A stretch of 64,000 nucleotides of DNA from Tardiphaga alba (GTDB taxonomy: Bacteria; Pseudomonadota; Alphaproteobacteria; Rhizobiales; Xanthobacteraceae). The DNA lies in NCBI RefSeq assembly GCF_018279705.1, contig NZ_CP036498.1, positions 2,559,001 to 2,623,000 of the forward strand. Reading direction: 5' to 3'. The position numbers were made by a program, and so were the translations under genes. Shown piece after piece: positions 43,390 to 51,893 of the stretch. How positions within the stretch are numbered: position 1 is the stretch's first letter; every line of letters begins with the position of its first letter. The notes below the pieces were generated by a model. That model saw nothing but the letters and a program-made list of their open reading frames with translations, ran no database searches and was not told where the DNA came from.

Positions 43390-43489
43390 ATGAGGCGCGC
43401 CGGAATTTACCGGCGCGGCCGTAAACGTATTGTTAAGTATGTCGGGCCCGCCCGCCGGATCGTTCGATCCATTCCTACCGGAGACTTGC

Positions 43490-44260
43490 CTACCGGGAGA
43501 CGGGGCGGGACTGGGCGGTCGGCGGTACGATATGCACGACCTTGTAGCGGTTATCCCGCAAATAGCGCAAGAAATCGGGCAGCATCGCGGCGGTCTGGCC
43601 CTTGGTATCGTGGAAAAGAATGATGCCTTTTCCCGCCGCCTTGACGCGGCCCGTGATCAGATCGAGCTGCTGGGCGGGTGTCATCGGGTTCCAGTCGCTG
43701 GCCCAGAAATCCGCCCCGAACACCGCGATCCGGCGTGACTGCAACATGTCGAGCAGGGCCGGTGTCGATTCGAAATAGGGGAAGCGGAAGAACGGCGTGG
43801 ACGGCACCGTGGTGGCCTTGCCGTTCAGCGCCATCTCGTCGGCCGCGATGCCGCGGTCGATCTGGTCGATGGCCTTGTCGTGGCTGACCTTCTTGAGGTC
43901 GGCATGCGCGAACGTGTGATGCGCGATCGTGTGGCCCTCGGCCGCCATCCGCTTCACCAGCTGCGGATGTGCCGCAGCACTCTGGCCGATCATGAAGAAG
44001 GTGGCGCGCACGCATTCCTTCGCCAGCGCCGCCAGGATCTTCGATGTCGTCGGCGGGTTGGGGCCGTCGTCGAAGGTCAGCACCACTTCGCGATCCGCGA
44101 GCGGAAGCGTCTCCGGAAAGCTCTGTGTTCCCACCCGGGGATAGGTCTTGGGATCGACGGTCATGACGCGCGCGGTGCCGAGCGCATCGGGATGCGGGCA
44201 TTCATCGGCATGAACGGCGACGGTGGAGGCGATGAGCGCAGCGATGGCAAATCTCAACAC
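43490..44260 (-). CDS. Polysaccharide deacetylase family protein, exported, short form
   Basis: The 256-residue protein has a signal peptide (MLRFAIAALIASTVAVHA) and the NodB domain: VVLTFDDGPNP, IAHHTFAHADL (His-x3-His), FFRFPYF, and ILFHDT. The mature N-terminus (CPHPDALGTARVMTVDP) and domain pattern match the neighbour at 42067-43389, so the pair arose by duplication; this copy lacks the long tail. It lies 100 nt upstream of the paralogue, in the same direction. Confidence 0.9.
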   Translation of the reverse strand: MLRFAIAALIASTVAVHADECPHPDALGTARVMTVDPKTYPRVGTQSFPETLPLADREVVLTFDDGPNPPTTSKILAALAKECVRATFFMIGQSAAAHPQLVKRMAAEGHTIAHHTFAHADLKKVSHDKAIDQIDRGIAADEMALNGKATTVPSTPFFRFPYFESTPALLDMLQSRRIAVFGADFWASDWNPMTPAQQLDLITGRVKAAGKGIILFHDTKGQTAAMLPDFLRYLRDNRYKVVHIVPPTAQSRPVSR

Positions 44261-44426
44261 GGCAATTCACTTTCCTGCGGGCGATCTCGTGCGCCCGATA
44301 TTTCCGATTGCATCGGGTCTCCGACACTGGCTATTGCCTGATCCCAACGCACAAATCCCGGATGCAATAGCGCATTTTCACTGAAACCGCGCCTGCATAT
44401 GTCCCTGCAATCAGGCGAGGTCCGAC

Positions 44427-45857
44427 ATGGCTGACGACGTCGAACGCGCCATGACAGACGTTGCGGACGATGCCTCCTGGCTCGACCGCATGCCGATGCG
44501 CGACACCGATGGCAATGTCCGCCCGGATTTCGTCGAGGCCATCTCGCAGGCGGTTCAGGCCGCGAATGCGGGTTTTCTCTGCGAGATCGTCGGCGAATTG
44601 CACGAGGCCGATCTCGGCGATCTCGTGCAGGCGCTGGCGCCCGACGATCGCATTCGCCTGATCGAACTAACCAAGGCCGATTTCGACTTCTCCGCGCTCA
44701 ACGAGGTCGATGACGCCGTCCGCGAGGAACTGCTTGAGGAACTCGAACCGGCGACGGTCGCGGAGGGCGTGCGCGAACTCGAGGCCGACGACGCGGTCGA
44801 ACTGCTGGAGGGCGTCGACGAGGACGTCCAGGACGAGATCCTGGACAAGCTGCCGCTGTCCGAGCGCGTCGCCATCGAGCGCAGCCTGACCTATCCGGAA
44901 AACTCCGCCGGCCGCCGCATGCAGACGGATTTCATCGCGGTGCAGCCGGACTGGAATGTCGGTCAGGCCATCGACTATATGCGCGAGACGCCGGACCTGC
45001 CGGATCGCTTCTACGAGATCTATTCGGTGGACAGTGACCAGCGCTGGCAAGGCGCGGTGTCGCTCGACACGCTGCTGCGCGCGCGCCGCCCGGTGCCGCT
45101 GGCCGACCTGATCGACGAGGACCGCCGCCGCGTCTCGGTGCTGGAGGATCAGGAAGAAGTCGCGCGGATGTTCGGCAAGTACAATCTGGTCGCCGCACCG
45201 GTGGTCGATCCGGACAACCGCCTGGTCGGCGTCATCACCATCGACGACGTCGTCGACGTCATCGAGGAGGAGGCCGACGAGGACCTCAAGGCGCTCGGCG
45301 GCGTCACATCCGACGAAGAACTGTCGGACAACTTCCTGACCATCGCGCGCGCCCGTTTCCTGTGGCTGCTGATCAATCTCGCCACCGCATTCCTGGCCTC
45401 GTCGGTACTTGGCCTGTTCGAGGGGCAGCTCGAACAGATGGTGGCGCTGGCCGTACTGGCGCCGATCGTCGCCAGCCAGGGCGGCAATGCCGCGACCCAG
45501 ACCATGACGGTGGCGGTGCGCGCGCTGGCTACGCGCCAGCTCAATCCGCACAATGCCGTCCGTATCATCATCCGCGAAGCCATGGTCGGCCTGATGAACG
45601 GCATCGCCTTCGCGCTAATTACGGGCATCGCCGCCTATCTGTGGTTCAAGACGCCGGGCCTCGGCATTGTCATTGCGCTGGCAATGATCACCAATCTCGT
45701 CGCCGGCGCCCTTGGCGGCATCCTGATCCCGATGGCGCTGGACCGCGTGAAAGCCGATCCCGCGGTCGCATCGGGCACCTTCGTCACCACGGTCACCGAC
45801 GTCGTCGGCTTCTTCGCCTTCCTCGGCATCGCAACGCTGTGGTTCGGGCTGAAGTAG
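44427..45857 (+). CDS. mgtE: Magnesium transporter MgtE
   Basis: The 476-residue protein has the MgtE layout: an acidic N-terminal domain of repeated helices (ELHEADLGDLVQALAPDDRI, then LEELEPATVAEGVRELEADDAVELLEGVDED), a CBS pair (WNVGQAIDYMRE through VDPDNRLVGVITIDDVVDVIEEEADED), and five membrane helices at the C-terminus starting with ARFLWLLINLATAFLASSVLGL. The ASQGGNAATQT signature of the pore region is present. It takes up Mg2+ and gates on cytoplasmic Mg2+. Confidence 0.96.
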   Translation: MADDVERAMTDVADDASWLDRMPMRDTDGNVRPDFVEAISQAVQAANAGFLCEIVGELHEADLGDLVQALAPDDRIRLIELTKADFDFSALNEVDDAVREELLEELEPATVAEGVRELEADDAVELLEGVDEDVQDEILDKLPLSERVAIERSLTYPENSAGRRMQTDFIAVQPDWNVGQAIDYMRETPDLPDRFYEIYSVDSDQRWQGAVSLDTLLRARRPVPLADLIDEDRRRVSVLEDQEEVARMFGKYNLVAAPVVDPDNRLVGVITIDDVVDVIEEEADEDLKALGGVTSDEELSDNFLTIARARFLWLLINLATAFLASSVLGLFEGQLEQMVALAVLAPIVASQGGNAATQTMTVAVRALATRQLNPHNAVRIIIREAMVGLMNGIAFALITGIAAYLWFKTPGLGIVIALAMITNLVAGALGGILIPMALDRVKADPAVASGTFVTTVTDVVGFFAFLGIATLWFGLK

Positions 45858-45917
45858 AGCACTCTTCACCGCTCCTTAACGGTATTGATCGACCATCCCC
45901 CACAGATGAGGTCGAAC

Positions 45918-46232
45918 ATGCGCCTGCGATTGAAAGCTGACGGACGGATCGTCGAACTGCGCGACGGGGACGAAGTGCCGATCGTGCCGGAGATGCCGGC
46001 GGCGCCAGCCGTCGTGGCCGATCGCGGCAGCGATACCGAAGTGCGCAGCCTGCGCCGTCGCGCGCAATTGACCCAGACCGAATTCGCCGCGCGCCTCGGC
46101 GTGCCGGTCGAGACCATCCGCAACTGGGAGCAGGGCAAGCGCAGTCCGCGCGGTCCGGCGCGCGCCTTGCTCGCCGTCATCGCCCATGCGCCCGATACTG
46201 TATTCGCCGCACTCGCGCCGGCGGACGCCTGA
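45918..46232 (+). CDS. Helix-turn-helix (XRE/Cro-like) regulator, small
   Basis: The 104-residue product starts MRLRLKADGRIVELRDGDEV and has a C-terminal HTH_3 fold (LRRRAQLTQTEFAARLGVPVETIRNWEQGKRSPRGPARALLAVIA). GAGG precedes ATG 45918. An in-frame ATG or GTG at 45885 is less likely. It resembles the antitoxin-like YiaG/HigA-type regulators but has no toxin gene beside it. Confidence 0.85.
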   Translation: MRLRLKADGRIVELRDGDEVPIVPEMPAAPAVVADRGSDTEVRSLRRRAQLTQTEFAARLGVPVETIRNWEQGKRSPRGPARALLAVIAHAPDTVFAALAPADA

Positions 46233-46275
46233 GCGCGTCATCGACGCAAGCGTGACACCTCGAAAGGAGGGCGTC

Positions 46276-47094
46276 GTGCATTTCGTGGAAGCCAATGGGG
46301 CCCGCATTCCGGCGATCGGTCTCGGGACCTGGGAGTTGCGCGGCCGCGCCTGCGCCCGCACGGTCGAGCAGGCGATCAAGCTCGGTTATCGCCACATCGA
46401 CACCGCACAGATCTATGACAACGAGCGCGATGTCGGCGAGGGCGTGCGCGCCTCGCATGTGGCGCGCAAGGAGATCTTCGTCACCACCAAAATCTGGACC
46501 ACGCATTTCGCGCCCCACATGCTCGAACGCTCGGTGAAGGAAAGCCTGACCCGGCTGCGCATGACCGAGGTCGATCTCTTGCTGCTGCACTGGCCCAATC
46601 CGCAGGTGCCGCTGGAGGAAACGCTCGGCGCGCTCGCGCATGCCAGGCAGATGGGACTGACGAAGCATATCGGCGTGTCGAATTTCACGGTGGCGCTGAT
46701 CGAGCAGGCGGTCGCGGCATGCGAGGCTCCGCTGGTCTGCGATCAGGTCGAGTATCATCCCTATCTCGACCAGACAAAGCTGCGCGCCGCCTGCGACGAC
46801 AACGACCTCGCGCTGATCGCCTATAGTCCGATCGCACGCGGCAATGTGCGCGGCGACGAAACGCTGGCAGCGATCGGCAGGGCGCATGGCAAGAGCGCGG
46901 CGCAGGTCTGCCTGCGCTGGCTGCTGCAGCAGGGCGCCGCTGCCATTCCGCGCACTTCCAAGGTCGAGCGCCTATCCGAGAATATCGACGTGTTCGATTT
47001 CGTACTGTCCGATGACGAGATGGCGCGTGTGTCCGCGCTCGCGAGCCCGAACGGGCGGCTGACCAATTACGGTTTTGCGCCCGATTGGGACTAA
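46276..47094 (+). CDS. Aldo/keto reductase
   Basis: The 272-residue protein fits the AKR5-like aldo/keto reductases that use NADPH: IPAIGLGTWELRG, HIDTAQIYDNERDVGEGV with the catalytic Asp and Tyr, IFVTTKIW (Lys), LLLLHWPNP (His), and the NADPH site IPRTSKVERLSENI. GTG 46276 is supported by GGAGG 8 nt upstream. A longer reading from 46186 would overlap the regulator before it. Confidence 0.92.
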   Translation: MHFVEANGARIPAIGLGTWELRGRACARTVEQAIKLGYRHIDTAQIYDNERDVGEGVRASHVARKEIFVTTKIWTTHFAPHMLERSVKESLTRLRMTEVDLLLLHWPNPQVPLEETLGALAHARQMGLTKHIGVSNFTVALIEQAVAACEAPLVCDQVEYHPYLDQTKLRAACDDNDLALIAYSPIARGNVRGDETLAAIGRAHGKSAAQVCLRWLLQQGAAAIPRTSKVERLSENIDVFDFVLSDDEMARVSALASPNGRLTNYGFAPDWD

Positions 47095-47255
47095 AGCGTT
47101 TTCGAGCGAAGTGGACACCGGTTCGCGTGAAGAAAACGCGTCAGAACCGAAATACAGGCGCGGCCGGCAGTCGCCGGAAACCTCGATTTGCCGTATTGAT
47201 CGCACAGACGACGGGGGCGCCTTCGCCCACCTGCATGCCCGCCAGCGGACACATC

Positions 47256-48056
47256 ATGTTCTTCTATGCTTCCAAGATCCTCGGCTTTTTCACCCAGCCG
47301 TCCAATTTCATCGCTGCGCTTTGCGTGGTCGGATTGGCGCTGGTGCTGATGAACCGGCATCGTCTCGGCACCTGGCTGGTCACATCCGGCATCCTGTTGC
47401 TGCTGCTGTTCGGCTATTCGCCGCTGGCCAATGTGATGCTGCTGCCGCTCACCGAGCGCTTTCCGAAATGGCAGGATGACGGCCGCGCGCCCGATGGCGT
47501 CATCGTGCTCGGCGGCGCCATCGATTCAGACTCGTCGACGGCGCGTGGATCGTTGGAGATGAATGCGTCCGGCGAGCGCATCACTGCGATGCTCGAACTC
47601 GCGCATCGTTATCCGCAGGCGCGCATCGTCTTCACCGGCGGCGCCAGCAGCCTGATCGAACAGTCGCTGTCGGAAGCGCCGGTGGCCGGTGACGTACTGC
47701 GGCGTTTCGGTGTCGCCTCCGAGCGCGTGCTGCTCGAAACCGACTCCCGCACCACCGACGAGAATGCGAGCTTCACCGCCCGCATGGTGCATCCGAAACC
47801 CGGCGAACGCTGGCTGCTGGTGACCTCCGCCTGGCACATGCCGCGCTCGATCGGCGCCTTCCGCAAGGCCGGCTTCGATGTCGAGGCCTATCCGGTGGAC
47901 TGGCGCACGCGCGGCTGGATCGATGCGGGCGAGACCTTCGATGCCGCCAGCCACGGTCTCGCCCGCAGCGATGTCGCGATGCATGAATGGGTGGGCCTGA
48001 TCAGCTACCGTCTCGCCGGCCGCAGCAGCGAATGGCTGCCGGGGCCGAAGCGGTGA
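47256..48056 (+). CDS. YdcF family (DUF218) membrane protein
   Basis: The 266-residue product has two N-terminal membrane helices (IAALCVVGLALVLM and LGTWLVTSGILLLLLFGYSPL) and the DUF218 domain: GVIVLGGAIDSDSSTARG, ARIVFTGGASS, DSRTTDENASFTARM and LLVTSAWHMPRSIGAFRKAG. Homologues include ElyC (envelope biogenesis) and SanA. ATG 47256 is chosen because the hydrophobic part begins there. The longer reading from 47085 has no family match. Confidence 0.85.
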   Translation: MFFYASKILGFFTQPSNFIAALCVVGLALVLMNRHRLGTWLVTSGILLLLLFGYSPLANVMLLPLTERFPKWQDDGRAPDGVIVLGGAIDSDSSTARGSLEMNASGERITAMLELAHRYPQARIVFTGGASSLIEQSLSEAPVAGDVLRRFGVASERVLLETDSRTTDENASFTARMVHPKPGERWLLVTSAWHMPRSIGAFRKAGFDVEAYPVDWRTRGWIDAGETFDAASHGLARSDVAMHEWVGLISYRLAGRSSEWLPGPKR

Positions 48057-48398
48057 TCACGCCGCCGGAACGAGTGTGATCCGTCCAGCTTCGCCACGTT
48101 TGCGGCGAGGGCGGATCGTGATCTCGATGTCTTGCTCGAACGTCGTCAGCATGCGCATCAGCCGCTCGACGGACGCCAGTTGCAATTGACCGCGTAGCAG
48201 CTTCGAGAGGTCGGGCTGCGACATGGCAATCAGTTTCGCGGCCGCCGTCTGCGTCATGTCACGCGCGGCGATCAGCCGTTTCAATTCGACAACGAGTGCT
48301 GCCTTTAGATGCAGTTCTTCGGCATCGGGCAGGCCCAGGTCGGCGAACACGTTGCCGGAGCCTCTTGTAAAAGCGGGTGAAGCTTTCTTGTTCGTCAT
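48057..48398 (-). CDS. Antitoxin, XRE-type helix-turn-helix (HigA-like)
   Basis: The 113-residue protein has a helix-turn-helix centre (VELKRLIAARDMTQTAAAKLIAMSQPDLSKLLRGQLQLASVERLMRML) and a basic tail (RPRRKRGEAGRITLVPAA). This class pairs with Gp49-like toxins. The ATG at 48398 overlaps the toxin stop (48395) by 4 nt, so toxin and antitoxin are translated together, with the toxin first, as in higBA. Confidence 0.9.
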   Translation of the reverse strand: MTNKKASPAFTRGSGNVFADLGLPDAEELHLKAALVVELKRLIAARDMTQTAAAKLIAMSQPDLSKLLRGQLQLASVERLMRMLTTFEQDIEITIRPRRKRGEAGRITLVPAA

Positions 48399-48766
48399 CC
48401 GCGATCCCTGTTGTCCTTGTGAATATCCTCGGCGATGCGCAGGCGTTGCCTGATCATGTCGATATGTCGTTGCGGCGTGGCGATGCCGCTTGTCGATTTT
48501 TTCTGAAACGCGTGCAGGACGTACAAGATGCCTTCGAAACGTATCGTGTAGACCGCGCGATAGGTGTAGCCATCGTAGTTGTCACGAATTTCCAAAACCC
48601 CATTCATGCCTTTGAGTGGTTTGGCATTGTGAGGGTGAATGCCGAGCTGCGCGTCGAACAGCGCGACGCCGACGTCTCTGCGGACAGCCGCGGGGAAGGC
48701 CCGCAGATCCTTCTGGCTCGAGCCCACGAAGACGAGAGGTTTGACCCGACGCAGCGGATCGCTCAC
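48395..48766 (-). CDS. Type II toxin, RelE/Gp49-like (HigB family)
   Basis: The 123-residue product starts VSDPLRRVKPLVFVGSSQKD and has the Gp49 pattern: DLRAFPAAVRRDVGVALFDAQLGIHPHNAKPLKGMNGVLEI, YTYRAVYTIRFEGILYVLHAFQKKS. Such toxins cleave mRNA or inhibit translation. GTG 48766 follows only 4 nt after a palindrome (48771-48790) and has no Shine-Dalgarno sequence, so a leaderless or almost leaderless start is likely. A long reading from 49201 runs through the palindrome and is rejected. Confidence 0.85.
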   Translation of the reverse strand: MSDPLRRVKPLVFVGSSQKDLRAFPAAVRRDVGVALFDAQLGIHPHNAKPLKGMNGVLEIRDNYDGYTYRAVYTIRFEGILYVLHAFQKKSTSGIATPQRHIDMIRQRLRIAEDIHKDNRDRG

Positions 48767-48770
48767 GTGT

Positions 48771-48790
48771 CTATGGTAATATAACCATAG
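48771..48790. promoter_or_regulatory. Palindromic operator of the HigB/HigA-like pair
   Basis: CTATGGT at 48771-48777 and ACCATAG at 48784-48790 are exact complements around an AT-rich 6-nt centre. The antitoxin with its helix-turn-helix is the natural binder. The centre reads TATATT on the minus strand, so it may overlap the -10 box. Confidence 0.75.
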
Positions 48791-48828
48791 GCGTGCGTCA
48801 ACGAACGTAAAGGAAGGTGCAGGGGCGG

Positions 48829-49167
48829 TTACTCCGCCTTCGGCAGCCCCAGCCGGTAGACGCCGCGGAAATCTTCGGGATCCTCGACGGGCTTGCCCTT
48901 GCGATAGATCACCAGCTGGCCCGCCAGCGCGAGCGTCACGGCGGCGCGGCGGATCGGCGTCAGCAGCGCGTGCCAATCGCCTTCGGGGGCGATCAGGTGG
49001 GCGATCTCCGGCGCGCTCAGGCTCTTGCCGGGATCGCGGCCGAGAATGGCGAGGATGCGCTCGTCCACCGGGATCGCTTTCGGCTTCGGCTTTGGTGCCG
49101 CCGGCTTGGGTGCCGCCTTCGGCGATGTCGTGGGCTTCTTGGATGTCTTGCTGTCTGATTTGGCCAT
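48829..49167 (-). CDS. DUF3253 family protein
   Basis: The 112-residue product has a lysine/alanine/proline-rich N-terminal tail (about 35 residues) and a winged-helix-like DUF3253 domain (VDERILAILGRDPGKSLSAPEIAHLI, then the WHALLTPIRRAAVTLALAGQLVIYRKGKPVEDPEDFRGVYRLGL). DNA binding is possible. ATG 49167 is chosen; the ORF runs back to 49398 with no match. It is convergent with nothing and divergent from the TonB-like gene. Confidence 0.85.
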   Translation of the reverse strand: MAKSDSKTSKKPTTSPKAAPKPAAPKPKPKAIPVDERILAILGRDPGKSLSAPEIAHLIAPEGDWHALLTPIRRAAVTLALAGQLVIYRKGKPVEDPEDFRGVYRLGLPKAE

Positions 49168-49281
49168 GCTCTGCCATGACCGATCGCACATCCGGACGCA
49201 AGCTGTGACATGGCGGTCATGGCGCGCGCGGGGCAGGGGCGTTAAGATCGCACCACTGGCGTCTGATGTCACAAGCGTCCC

Positions 49282-50217
49282 ATGGAACCTCGAACTCTCA
49301 TTCGCCTCGCGATCGCTGCGTCGGTGCTCGCCCATCTGGCCCTGGCTGCCGGCATCTATCTGGCCGATGCGCGCCCGATGGAGCCGCATCAGGACCATGT
49401 CAGCGTAGATCTGGTGACGCCGCAGGAACTGGCGGAGGCCGAGCAGAAGGCCGAGGAGGCCAAGTCCGAACCGGAGCCCGAGACAAAGCAGCCCGATCCA
49501 GAGAAGCCGGACTTCCGGCTGCCTGATCTGACCATCAAGCCGACGCTGGAAGAGCAGAAGACGCAGCCGGCGAGCGCCGCCGCGAAGCCGCCATCCGCGC
49601 CGCAGGAGACGCCGCCACAGCCCCAGAAGACGCCGTCACAGGCGCAGCCGTCGCCAGCACCCCAGCAGCCTCCGCCGCCGCAACAACAGGCGCAGCAGCC
49701 GCCGGCGTCCCAACCGTCACCTCCGCCGCCGGCCGCCCAGTCGCCGGCATCGCAACAGCCGCCCCAACAGCAGGCCGCTTTGCAGCCGCCGCCGGGCGCG
49801 CAGCCGCCTGCCGCACAGGTTCCGCCGCAGCCTGATCCCGACATCACCGTCAAATACGGTGTCATTCTCGGTTTGCCCGGTTTCGGCGGCGCGCCTGCCA
49901 GCGAGCAGGCCGACGTGGCGAAAGCCGACATCGCCGCCTTCCATCGCCATCTCAAAACCTGCCTGAAACTGCCGCCGAGCGTGGCGCGCAATGACGACGC
50001 CATGGTGAAGCTGCGTGCGGTGCTGTCGCCCGATGGCCGGCTCACCGCCGAGCCGACGGTGATCGAGGTGCGGCGCCCGGCCAAGGCCGCGCTGCTGCTG
50101 CAGGCGGCGAAGCAGGGGCTCGAAGCCTGCCAGCCCTATTCGATGCTGCCGGCGGACAAATACAACGAATGGCGCGTGCTCGACCTGCCATTCACGCCGC
50201 AGGATTTTGCGGGATAG
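49282..50217 (+). CDS. TonB/TolA-like protein with a long Pro/Gln-rich linker
   Basis: The 311-residue product has an N-terminal membrane anchor (RLAIAASVLAHLALAAGIYLA), an acidic stretch, and a proline/glutamine-rich periplasmic spacer (about residues 70-190, with repeated PPPQQ-type blocks). A C-terminal domain of about 110 residues (VLGLPGFGGAPASEQADVAKADIAAFHRHLKTCLKLPPSVAR) resembles TolA/TonB C-terminal folds. It probably spans the periplasm. The partner is unknown because no exbB/exbD or tol genes are near. Confidence 0.75.
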   Translation: MEPRTLIRLAIAASVLAHLALAAGIYLADARPMEPHQDHVSVDLVTPQELAEAEQKAEEAKSEPEPETKQPDPEKPDFRLPDLTIKPTLEEQKTQPASAAAKPPSAPQETPPQPQKTPSQAQPSPAPQQPPPPQQQAQQPPASQPSPPPPAAQSPASQQPPQQQAALQPPPGAQPPAAQVPPQPDPDITVKYGVILGLPGFGGAPASEQADVAKADIAAFHRHLKTCLKLPPSVARNDDAMVKLRAVLSPDGRLTAEPTVIEVRRPAKAALLLQAAKQGLEACQPYSMLPADKYNEWRVLDLPFTPQDFAG

Positions 50218-50251
50218 CGGATCATTCACACGCGGATATCGCGCCTCTGGA

Positions 50252-50980
50252 TCAGAGCCCGGCTTTTTCCTCGGCCAGCGTCTTTTTCACAGCCTCGATA
50301 TCGTCGCCCATGGCGCGCCAGGCATTGGAGGCGAATTGCCGCCGCCAGGTCACGATCACCACCGCTGCGGTGGAGACGATGAACACCCACGGGCTGACGA
50401 ACCAGCCGAGATAGCCGAGCGCGAAGAAGAAGGCGCGCTGGCCGCGGTTGAAGTGCCGTGCCGCGGCGCCGAACATCTGCGTCGTGCGCACCACATGCGA
50501 TTCCGCTTCCGGCGTGTGGCGGTCGGCGGCGAACGGCATCGCGCCGAACAGGATCGCCACATAGTTGAACAGCCGATACGCCCAGGCGAATTTGAAGAAC
50601 GCATAGACGAAGATCAGGATCAAGCCGAAGCACTTGATCTCCCACAGGCCCGCCGACGCATTGAAGCCGACGGGCAGGTTCGCCATGATCGGCATCACCT
50701 CATTGGTGGCGCGCAGCAGCGCCAGCGCGCCACCAATGGCGATCAGCGTGGTGGAGGCGAACCAGGCGGTGCCGTTCTGCAGCGAGGTCAGGATATGCGT
50801 ATCGACGATGCGCGCCTCGCGCGACAGCATGCGGCGCATCCATACCTCGCGATAGGCATGCATCCGCGCCGACAGGCTGTTGCGGCCATATTTGCTGTGC
50901 TCCAGCGTATAGGCATAGGCCGCCCATTCCAGGATGAAGAAGCCCAGCGCAAACGCGTCGACCCAGGTATAATTCGGCAT
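50252..50980 (-). CDS. DUF599 family membrane protein
   Basis: The 242-residue protein has four membrane helices and the DUF599 pattern: MPNYTWVDAFALGFFILEWAAYAYTLE, the NSLSARMHAYREVWMRRMLSREARIVDT cytoplasmic segment, LQNGTAWFASTTLIAIGGALALL, and HFNRGQRAFFFALGYLGWFVSPWVF. Function unknown. It is divergent from the glutathione S-transferase gene, with about 140 bp between starts. Confidence 0.9.
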   Translation of the reverse strand: MPNYTWVDAFALGFFILEWAAYAYTLEHSKYGRNSLSARMHAYREVWMRRMLSREARIVDTHILTSLQNGTAWFASTTLIAIGGALALLRATNEVMPIMANLPVGFNASAGLWEIKCFGLILIFVYAFFKFAWAYRLFNYVAILFGAMPFAADRHTPEAESHVVRTTQMFGAAARHFNRGQRAFFFALGYLGWFVSPWVFIVSTAAVVIVTWRRQFASNAWRAMGDDIEAVKKTLAEEKAGL

Positions 50981-51123
50981 GCAGCACCCCCGAGTCTCTT
51001 AGCTCGTGTCTCAGCTTGCGGTCATGCCATCTCGCGAGCCATGCGGCAACGGTTCGCTGTGCCCAACTTGATTGCAGCGCTGCCCCGCGCATGGCATTTT
51101 GCACGCTTGGCAAGGAGCGGGTG

Positions 51124-51780
51124 ATGTCGTTGAAGCTGGTCGTCGGTAACAAGAACTACTCGTCGTGGTCGATGCGCCCATGGGTTGCCCTCAAGGGCGC
51201 CGGCATCCCGTTCGAGGAAGTGTTCATCCCGCTCTATACGGACGCCGCCGACAAGCAGCGCATTCTGGACGTCACGCCATCCGGCAAGGTGCCGGCGCTG
51301 GTCGATGGCGACATCACCGTGTGGGATTCGCTGGCCATCATCGAATATGCCGCCGAGCGTTTTCCCGACGCGAAACTGTGGCCGCAGGAGGCGGCGCACC
51401 GCGCCCATGCGCGCGCGGTGTCGGCCGAAATGCATTCCGGCTTCATGCCGCTGCGCAACGAATGCGGCATGAACCTGCATCGCCCGGTAAAGGCGAAGGC
51501 GCTGTCGGACGATGCCAAGGCGAATATCGCGCGCATCGACGCAATCTGGTCGGACTGCCGCAAGCGCTATGGCGCTGCCGGTCCGTATCTGTTCGGCGCC
51601 TTCAGCGCGGCGGATGCGATGTTTGCGCCGGTGGTGCATCGTTTCCGCATCTACGCCATCGAGGTCTCGCCGGTCGCGCGGGCTTACATGGACACGATGC
51701 AGGCGAATCCGGCATTCCGGCAATGGACGGAGGAGGGGCTCGCCGAAACCCTCCTGATCCCGCGCTTCGAGGAAGAGTGA
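51124..51780 (+). CDS. Glutathione S-transferase family protein
   Basis: The 218-residue protein has the N-terminal thioredoxin-like domain (LKLVVGNKNYSSWSMRPWVALKGAGIPFEEVFIPLY, cis-Pro in GKVPALVDGD, then WDSLAIIEYAAERFP) and a C-terminal helical domain. The YSSWSMRP motif carries the active Ser. AAGGAG precedes ATG 51124; the frame back to 51016 is unlikely. It resembles the class of GST proteins common in alphaproteobacteria; the substrate is unknown. Confidence 0.93.
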   Translation: MSLKLVVGNKNYSSWSMRPWVALKGAGIPFEEVFIPLYTDAADKQRILDVTPSGKVPALVDGDITVWDSLAIIEYAAERFPDAKLWPQEAAHRAHARAVSAEMHSGFMPLRNECGMNLHRPVKAKALSDDAKANIARIDAIWSDCRKRYGAAGPYLFGAFSAADAMFAPVVHRFRIYAIEVSPVARAYMDTMQANPAFRQWTEEGLAETLLIPRFEEE

Positions 51781-51893
51781 TCGCACGGGCTGCGATCCGC
51801 TCTTGTTCTGCCGGATGTCGTCGCCATAACAACAGCATATTGCGGGTGCATGGCAGCCGCATCTTGTCCAGCCGACCTCGCGGGGATTTTTGA

